Of a stretch of DNA of 11,992 nucleotides, positions 4,416 through 9,102 are shown in pieces. The notes under the pieces were generated by a model, which saw only the letters and a list, made by a program, of their open reading frames with translations, was not told the DNA's origin and ran no database searches. The first letter of the stretch is position 1; each line of letters begins with the position of its first letter. The translations under genes and the position numbers were made by a program. Location of the stretch: NCBI GenBank assembly GCA_004173415.1, contig SEHC01000088.1, positions 1 to 11,992 on the forward strand. The letters are read 5' to 3'. The stretch comes from Lysobacteraceae bacterium (lineage in GTDB: Bacteria; Pseudomonadota; Gammaproteobacteria; Xanthomonadales; Xanthomonadaceae).

Positions 4416-7061
4416 CTATGTGCCGCGCGGCTTGGCCCGGTGCGTGGCCTGTGCGGACCAGGGATCGTCCGGCCACGGATGCCGGGGATAGCGCCCCTTC
4501 ATTTCCTTTTTCACTTCCGGGTAGGTCCGCTCCCAGAATCCGCGCAGGTCCTGGGTGACCTGCAGGGGCTTGCCGCCCGGCGACAGCAGGTGCAGGGTCA
4601 CCGGCACGCGGCCGTCGGCGACCCGCGGGGTGTCGGCCAGGCCGAACAGTTCCTGCAGCTTCACCGCCAGCACCGGCGGCTGGCCGTGCGTGTATTCGAT
4701 CCGCCGCTCCATGCCCGAGGGCACGCTGATGCGCACCGGCGCGTACTGGTCAACGCGCTGCCGTTGCGCCCAGTCGAGCCGTGACTTCAAGGCTTCGGCA
4801 AGCTCGTCTTCGCCCAGCGCATCGAGCCGGGTCTTGCCGTTGAAGGCGGGCTGCAGCCACTGGTCCAACGATGCGAGCAAGGCGTCGTCGGAGAGATCGG
4901 GCAGTTCCAGTTCCGGCATCCACTCGCGCAGCGAAGCCACGCGTTCGCGCAACTGCCCCGATCCATCGCTCCATGGCAGCGATTGCAGGCCCAGCTCGCC
5001 CACCGCTGCGGTCAAAGCGGCGGCGGCGTGGCGCGGATCGACCCGCCCAGCCGGGCGGGTTTCCAGCACGATCTGGTCGAAGCGGCTCTCGCGCTTCGCC
5101 GACAAGGCGCGGCGCGCGGCGTCCCAGCGCACCGCGTCCTCGTTGACGAAGCGCTGCGGGAACTCGCGGCGCAGGAAGCCTTCGTCGACCGGGGCGCCGC
5201 GCAGGACCAGCGCGTCCTTGGCCTCGAAGCGCAGCTCGGAGACCACGACCCAGGGTTCGCCGAACAGGGCGCTGTCCTCGAACAGGCGCGCCATGCGCCC
5301 GTTGGCCAACGAGTAGCGGCGGGGATCGGACGGATGCTGGCGGGCGATGCGATCGGGGAACGCATGGGCCAGCAGGTCGCCGAGGCGATGGGCCTCGACC
5401 TCGCGCGGTGGCGGCACCTCGGCACGCAGCCGGCGACGCCACTGTTTCGACGCGGCATCGATGGCGGCCAGACCGGAGCGGTGCGCGTCGGCGGGAAGGC
5501 GGCCCTGGCGGAAGGCGGCCAGCGCGCGCCAGCGCGCGGCCAGGGCATCGCCACCGCTGCGCAGTGGATCGCGCGCTTCCACCAGGGCGGCCAGGTCGCA
5601 AGCCAGCGCGCGGTCGGCGGCGCCCTGGGCCGAGAGCAGCATCGCCGAGAGACGCGGATGCGTGCCGAGGGCGAGCATGCGCTTGCCCAGTGCGGTGATG
5701 GTGGCGGTGGAATCCAGCGCGCCCAGTCGTTGCAGCAGGTCGCGCGCCGCCGCCAATGCGCCCGGCGGCGGCGGATCGACGAAGCGCAGGTCGTCGCTGC
5801 CCCAGCCGGCGAGTTCCAGGGCCAGGGCGGCCAGTTCGACCTGGGCGATCTCGGGCCGGCGTTGCGGTTCCAGGCGCTGCGATTGCGGCCACAGGCGCAT
5901 CGCCCAGCCTTCGGCGACACGGCCGGCGCGGCCGGCGCGCTGGTCGGCCGAGGCCTGCGAGATGTTGACCGTCTCCAGCCGCGAGAAGCCACTGTTGGGG
6001 TCGTAGCGCGGCTCGCGCGCCTGGCCGCTGTCGATGACCACGCGCACCCCGGGCAGGGTGACGCTGGATTCGGCCACGTTGGTGGCCAGGACCACGCGAC
6101 GGCGGCCGTGGGGGTCGGGTTGCAGGGCGGCGGATTGCTGTTCGATGGAGAGTTCGCCGTGGAGGGGGAGAACGACTACGCCGTTCCCTTCTCCCATCGG
6201 GAGATGAGCCTGCCCCGGACTTGATCCGGGGTGCCCCGCAGGGGCGGAAGAGGGTACGGCGAAGCCAGCGTCAACCGAACCTTCATGGCTTCGCCGTACC
6301 CTCTCCCCTACCCCTCTCCCGACGGGAGAGGGAGTCAAAGCTGCTTCGACTCGCGCGATTTCGCGCTGCCCCGGCAGGAAGACCAGCACGTCGCCCGGAT
6401 GTTTTTCCAGCGCGTCCTCCACCGCGCGCCGCGTCTGCGACTCCAGTGACTCATCGCGACGTGCGGGAAAGTGCGCGACCGTCACCGGATAGCTGCGTCC
6501 CGCGCTGCTCAGCCGCGGCGCGTCCAGGAAACGCGCCAGGCGTTCGCCATCCAGCGTGGCCGACATCACCACGATGCGCAGAACCTGCCCCGGACTTGAT
6601 CCGGGGTCCGGATAAAGTGACGACTGCACGTCCAGCGCCAGCGCCAGGCCCAGGTCGCCGGCCAGGTGGCGCTCGTGGAATTCATCGAACAGCAGCGCGC
6701 CCACGCCTTCAAGCAGGGGATCGTCCTGCAGCATGCGGGTGAGGATGCCCTCGGTGACTACTTCTATCCGGGTGCGGGCCGAGACCTTGTTCTCGAAGCG
6801 GATCCGGTAGCCCACGGTCTCGCCGACGGATTCGCCCAGCTGCCGGGCCATGAAGCCGGCGGCGGCGCGCGCGGCGACCCGGCGCGGTTCCAGCATCACC
6901 AGCTTGCGGCCGGCCAGCCAGGGTTCGTCGAGCAGGGCCAGCGGCACTTGGGTGGTCTTGCCGGCGCCGGGCGGCGCTTCCAGCACCAGCCGCGGATGCG
7001 CCTGCAGGCTGCGCCGGATTTCGGGCAACAGCGGGGTGATCGGAAATTCAGGCGTCAGCAT
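4416..7061 (-). CDS. hrpB: ATP-dependent helicase HrpB with two in-frame repeat insertions
   Basis: An 881-residue DEAH-box superfamily 2 helicase of the HrpB family, presumed to act on RNA; its substrate is not firmly known. Visible motifs are Walker A PPGAGKTT (K35), LEPRRVAARAAA (57-68), TEGILTRML (103-111), DEFH (126-129), SAT (167-169), VLVFLPGQREI (225-235), LATNVAESS (325-333) and QRAGRAGR (374-381). The HrpB-specific C-terminus follows, with FNGKTRLDALGEDEL and a final stretch ending near RGFWERTYPEVKKEMKGRYPRHPWPDDP. HrpB is usually about 810-840 residues. The excess is explained by residues 149-159 and 243-293, which have no family counterpart and are encoded by palindromic repeats. 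All catalytic motifs survive and both insertions fall between motifs, so the protein may still work. This is not the unrelated type III secretion regulator also named HrpB in Xanthomonas. Confidence 0.95.
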   Translation of the reverse strand: MLTPEFPITPLLPEIRRSLQAHPRLVLEAPPGAGKTTQVPLALLDEPWLAGRKLVMLEPRRVAARAAAGFMARQLGESVGETVGYRIRFENKVSARTRIEVVTEGILTRMLQDDPLLEGVGALLFDEFHERHLAGDLGLALALDVQSSLYPDPGSSPGQVLRIVVMSATLDGERLARFLDAPRLSSAGRSYPVTVAHFPARRDESLESQTRRAVEDALEKHPGDVLVFLPGQREIARVEAALTPSPVGRGVGERVRRSHEGSVDAGFAVPSSAPAGHPGSSPGQAHLPMGEGNGVVVLPLHGELSIEQQSAALQPDPHGRRRVVLATNVAESSVTLPGVRVVIDSGQAREPRYDPNSGFSRLETVNISQASADQRAGRAGRVAEGWAMRLWPQSQRLEPQRRPEIAQVELAALALELAGWGSDDLRFVDPPPPGALAAARDLLQRLGALDSTATITALGKRMLALGTHPRLSAMLLSAQGAADRALACDLAALVEARDPLRSGGDALAARWRALAAFRQGRLPADAHRSGLAAIDAASKQWRRRLRAEVPPPREVEAHRLGDLLAHAFPDRIARQHPSDPRRYSLANGRMARLFEDSALFGEPWVVVSELRFEAKDALVLRGAPVDEGFLRREFPQRFVNEDAVRWDAARRALSAKRESRFDQIVLETRPAGRVDPRHAAAALTAAVGELGLQSLPWSDGSGQLRERVASLREWMPELELPDLSDDALLASLDQWLQPAFNGKTRLDALGEDELAEALKSRLDWAQRQRVDQYAPVRISVPSGMERRIEYTHGQPPVLAVKLQELFGLADTPRVADGRVPVTLHLLSPGGKPLQVTQDLRGFWERTYPEVKKEMKGRYPRHPWPDDPWSAQATHRAKPRGT
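6183..6335. repeat. Composite palindromic repeat inserted in frame in hrpB (51 codons)
   Basis: Lies where HrpB proteins normally pass directly from the FLPGQREI helix to the LPLHGELS strand. It contains five palindromic parts: CTCCC-ATC-GGGAG (6191-6203); CCCCGGA-CTTGA-TCCGGGG (6213-6231); GCCCC-GCA-GGGGC (6233-6245); a 19-bp inverted repeat (6249-6267 with 6286-6304); and a 9-bp stem CCCTCTCCC-GAC-GGGAGAGGG (6312-6332). Exactly 51 codons without a stop are added on the minus strand, giving a Gly/Pro/Ser/Arg-rich peptide from TPSPVGRG to LPMGEGN. Similar ctctccc...gggagag elements are widespread intergenic repeats in related genomes as far as I recall. No clear target-site duplication is visible. 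Confidence 0.8.
6209..6232. repeat. 24-nt direct repeat, copy 1 (inside the composite insertion)
   Basis: Identical over 24 nt to 6584-6607, same orientation. The core is the hairpin CCCCGGA-CTTGA-TCCGGGG. On the minus strand both copies are read in the same codon phase and give the peptide PGSSPGQ. Confidence 0.9.
6584..6607. repeat. 24-nt direct repeat, copy 2 (small insertion in hrpB)
   Basis: Second copy of the 24-nt hairpin repeat, lying alone between the LALALDVQ segment and the IVVMSATLD motif of hrpB. It accounts for about 11 extra residues (149-159, nt 6585-6617), since HrpB relatives have only a few residues there. Confidence 0.85.
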
Positions 7062-7067
7062 GTCCCC

Positions 7068-7073
7068 ATTGTA
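7068..7073 (-). promoter_or_regulatory. Candidate -10 box for hrpB
   Basis: TACAAT on the minus strand, ending 6 nt before the hrpB ATG, i.e. at -12 to -7 if transcription begins at the A of the start codon. That would give a leaderless transcript. Its first three bases (TAC) come from the GTAG head of the adjacent REP element. No good -35 box is visible 17 bp upstream. Confidence 0.35.
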
Positions 7074-7095
7074 GGAGCGGGCCCTGACGGCGATG
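7070..7095 (+). repeat. Outer REP element, left copy
   Basis: Starts TGTAGGAGCGGGCCCTG. It matches the reverse complement of 7185-7210 at 20 of 26 positions, including the ending GCGATG. It shares the GTAGGAGCG head with the elements at 4265-4378. The outer pair encloses the inner pair at 7111-7177. Confidence 0.65.
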
Positions 7096-7110
7096 GGTTT
7101 GCCCAGGACC

Positions 7111-7136
7111 TGTAGGTCCGAGCTTGCTCGGATGCT
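7111..7136 (+). repeat. Inner REP element, left copy
   Basis: Starts TGTAGGTCCGAGCTTGCTCG, i.e. a GTAG head followed by the hairpin CCGAGC-TT-GCTCGG. It is a perfect 26-bp inverted match to 7152-7177 across a 15-bp spacer. It belongs to a different REP sequence type from the outer pair. Confidence 0.85.
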
Positions 7137-7151
7137 CTGGTGAGAATCAAA

Positions 7152-7177
7152 AGCATCCGAGCAAGCTCGGACCTACA
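7152..7177 (-). repeat. Inner REP element, right copy
   Basis: Exact reverse complement of 7111-7136. Together the two arms can form a 26-bp hairpin in single-stranded DNA or in any transcript crossing the region. Confidence 0.85.
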
Positions 7178-7184
7178 AGAGCGG

Positions 7185-7210
7185 CATCGCGCGCAAGACC
7201 CGCTCCTGCA
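7185..7210 (-). repeat. Outer REP element, right copy
   Basis: Read on the minus strand it starts TGCAGGAGCGGGTCTTG, so the head is GCAG rather than GTAG. It is an imperfect partner of 7070-7095 and ends 17 nt before the tatD start. Confidence 0.6.
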
Positions 7211-7215
7211 AGCCG

Positions 7216-7221
7216 TAAACT
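7216..7221 (+). promoter_or_regulatory. Candidate -10 box for tatD
   Basis: TAAACT, ending 6 nt before the ATG at 7228, the same -12 to -7 placement as the candidate box of divergent hrpB. There is no Shine-Dalgarno sequence in the 6-nt gap, which fits a leaderless message. No convincing -35 box. Confidence 0.35.
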
Positions 7222-7227
7222 GGGCGC

Positions 7228-7915
7228 ATGGACTTGATCGACATCGGCGCCAACCTCACCCACGACAGCTTCGACCACGACCGCGACGCGGTGCTGCAAC
7301 GCGCCCGCGAGGCCGGGGTGGCGCAGATGGTGGTCACCGGGGCCAGCCGCGCGCATTCGCCACAGGCCCTGGCCCTGGCCCAGGCGCATCCCGGCTTCCT
7401 GTTCGCCACCGCCCCCGCGCCCGGCCCAGCGCCGCGCCTTCGAGCGGCAGCTGCGGATCGCCGCCGACCTGGCCGCCGGCGGCACGCCCAAGCCGCTGTT
7501 CCTGCACCAGCGCGAGGCGCACGAGGACCTGGTGGCGATGATGAAGGAGTTCGAAGGCCGCATCGGGCCGGCGGTCGTGCATTGCTTCACCGGCACCCGC
7601 AAGGAACTGTTCGACTGCCTGGACCACGACTGGCACATCGGCATCACCGGCTGGTTGTGCGACGAACGCCGCGGCCAGCACCTGCGCGAACTGGTGCCGC
7701 ACATCCCCGCCCACCGGCTGATGATCGAGACCGACGCGCCCTACCTGCTGCCGCGCACGGTCAAGCCGCAACCCTCGCACCGGCGCAACGAGCCGATGTA
7801 CCTGGCCCATATCGTCGAGGAGCTCGCCCGCGACCGCGGCGAGGACGTGGAGGCGACCGGGTCGGCGACCACCGCCACCGCGCGCGCCTTCTTCCGGCTG
7901 CCGGCGGCGGCCTGA
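7228..7915 (+). pseudogene. tatD: TatD family metal-dependent hydrolase, broken by internal deletion and frame change
   Basis: TatD enzymes are TIM-barrel metal-dependent deoxyribonucleases. The N-terminal part (7228 to about 7413) reads MDLIDIGANLTHDSFDHDRD up to HPGFLFATA. The C-terminal part is in the next frame from about 7421: PAQRRAFERQLRIAADL, LFLHQREAHEDL, VVHCFTGTRKEL, GITGWLCDERRG, IETDAPYLLP and RRNEP, to the TGA at 7913-7915. Against E. coli TatD about 42 residues are missing at the junction (7414-7426), including the GVHPH segment and GECGLD with its metal-binding Glu. Both loss and frame change predict no activity. Removing a single base would not repair it, because the middle is absent. 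The first-half frame stays open through the next gene to 9102. Identity as TatD is firm; whether the damage is biological or an assembly error is open. Confidence 0.88.
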
Positions 7916-7944
7916 ACCCGCCACCAGGGCCTCACGCTTCCTTT

Positions 7945-7964
7945 ATTGAACTTGTCAGTACAAT
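7945..7964 (+). promoter_or_regulatory. Candidate operator and -10 box of the RND operon
   Basis: ATTGAAC-TTGTCA-GTACAAT is a 20-bp near-palindrome: 7-bp arms with one mismatch around a 6-bp centre. Its right arm contains TACAAT (7959-7964), a plausible -10 box placing the transcript start about 28 nt before the adaptor ATG. Overlap of a dyad with the promoter of an RND pump would suit a TetR-type repressor, which is inference; no regulator gene lies in the window. Confidence 0.4.
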
Positions 7965-7998
7965 CCGGGGTCCCCGCGTCGCCCAATGGATCTGGTAC

Positions 7999-9102
7999 AT
8001 GACCCTGTCACGCCTTACCTTCGTCCTGGCCGCCAGCCTGGCCCTGACCCTCGCCGCCTGCGGCAAGGATGAAGAACCGGAGGATGCCGGGAACGCCGCT
8101 TCCTCGCTGGCCGTCACCCTGGTGCCGGCCAAGGCCGCGTCGATCCAGCGCAGCGTGATCGCGTCGGGACCGGTGTCGGCCTACGAGGAGATGCAGCTCG
8201 GGGTGGAGATCAGCGGCGCGCGGGTCACCGCGCTCAAGGTCGATGTCGGCCAGGCCGTGCGCCGCGGCCAGGTGCTGCTGGAACTGGACCATCGCACCCT
8301 GGACAGCGAACTGGCCCAGGCCCAGGCCGCGCTGCGCGAGTCCGATGCCTCGGTGGCCCTGGCCACCGCCAGCTACAACCGCGGCAGCCCGCTGGCCCGG
8401 GAGCAGCTGATCAGCGCCAGCCAGCTGGACGAACTGCGCGCCAACAAGACCCAGGCCGAGGCCCGCCGCAGCACCGCGCGGGCGCAACGCGACGCCGCCC
8501 AGCTACGGCGCGATTTCGCCGAACTGCGCGCCCCGGCCGACGGGATCATCTCCAAGCGACTGGTGCAGCCCGGCCAGGTGGTCTCGGCCGGTACCGAGCT
8601 GTTGCGCCTGGTCCGCGACGGGCGCCTGGAGTGGCGCGCCGAATTGCCCGAGGCGGAACTGGCCCGCATCGCCCCGGGCGCGGTGGTGGCGTTGCCGTCT
8701 GCCGACGGCGGCGCGGTCGAGGGCGTGATCCGCGCGGTCAGCCCGGGCGTCGACCGCGAGACCCGCACCGGCACGATCTACGCCGACCTGCCGCAGCCTG
8801 GCGCGCTGAAGATCGGCAGCTATGTCGAAGGCCGCATCCTCACCGGCGTGGGCGATGCCTTGACCGTGCCTTCGGCTTCGGTGGTCCAGCGCGACGGCAT
8901 CGCCTATGTGTTCACCGTGGACGCCAACCAGGTCGCGCGCCGCGCGCGGGTCCGCACCGGCGCCACCGCCGACGGCCGGGTCGAGATCGTGGAGGGACTG
9001 AAGCCGGGCACCCAGGTGGTCGAGCAGGGCGCGGGCTTCCTCAGCGACGGCGACGTGGTCCGGGTGGTCGCGGCACCGGCCCGCGCGAAGACCGCCCCAT
9101 GA
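7999..9102 (+). CDS. RND efflux periplasmic adaptor subunit (membrane fusion lipoprotein)
   Basis: A 367-residue HlyD/AcrA-type adaptor linking an inner-membrane RND pump to an outer-membrane channel. It is a lipoprotein: lipobox LAAC with Cys at residue 21, followed by G-K. The first lipoyl half is near ISGARVTALKVDVGQAVRRGQVLLELD (71-97). An Ala/Gln/Arg-rich helical hairpin covers about 99-170. The second lipoyl half is ELRAPADGIISKRLVQPGQVVSAG. The beta-barrel and membrane-proximal regions follow, with SPGVDRETRTGTIYADL, VPSASVVQRDGIAYVF and a GLKPGTQVVEQG segment. The start at 7999 has only a weak ribosome site but begins the lipoprotein signal exactly. The upstream frame is open through the damaged tatD gene, so an automated caller might merge the two. 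The stop overlaps the permease start (ATGA), indicating translational coupling. Substrate unknown. Confidence 0.93.
   Translation: MTLSRLTFVLAASLALTLAACGKDEEPEDAGNAASSLAVTLVPAKAASIQRSVIASGPVSAYEEMQLGVEISGARVTALKVDVGQAVRRGQVLLELDHRTLDSELAQAQAALRESDASVALATASYNRGSPLAREQLISASQLDELRANKTQAEARRSTARAQRDAAQLRRDFAELRAPADGIISKRLVQPGQVVSAGTELLRLVRDGRLEWRAELPEAELARIAPGAVVALPSADGGAVEGVIRAVSPGVDRETRTGTIYADLPQPGALKIGSYVEGRILTGVGDALTVPSASVVQRDGIAYVFTVDANQVARRARVRTGATADGRVEIVEGLKPGTQVVEQGAGFLSDGDVVRVVAAPARAKTAP

Noticed and set aside
4983..6224. Plus-strand open frame of 413 codons inside hrpB
   Set aside because: The opposite strand carries all the HrpB helicase motifs, and the plus-strand translation shows no recognisable domain.
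4416..7061. Type III secretion regulator HrpB of Xanthomonas
   Set aside because: Same name only. The protein has Walker A, DEFH, SAT and QRAGRAGR helicase motifs and no AraC-type DNA-binding domain.
7070..7210. CRISPR array or insertion-sequence ends
   Set aside because: The repeats are inverted pairs, not regularly spaced direct repeats. No cas or transposase gene is present, and the GTAG heads with internal hairpins fit REP elements.
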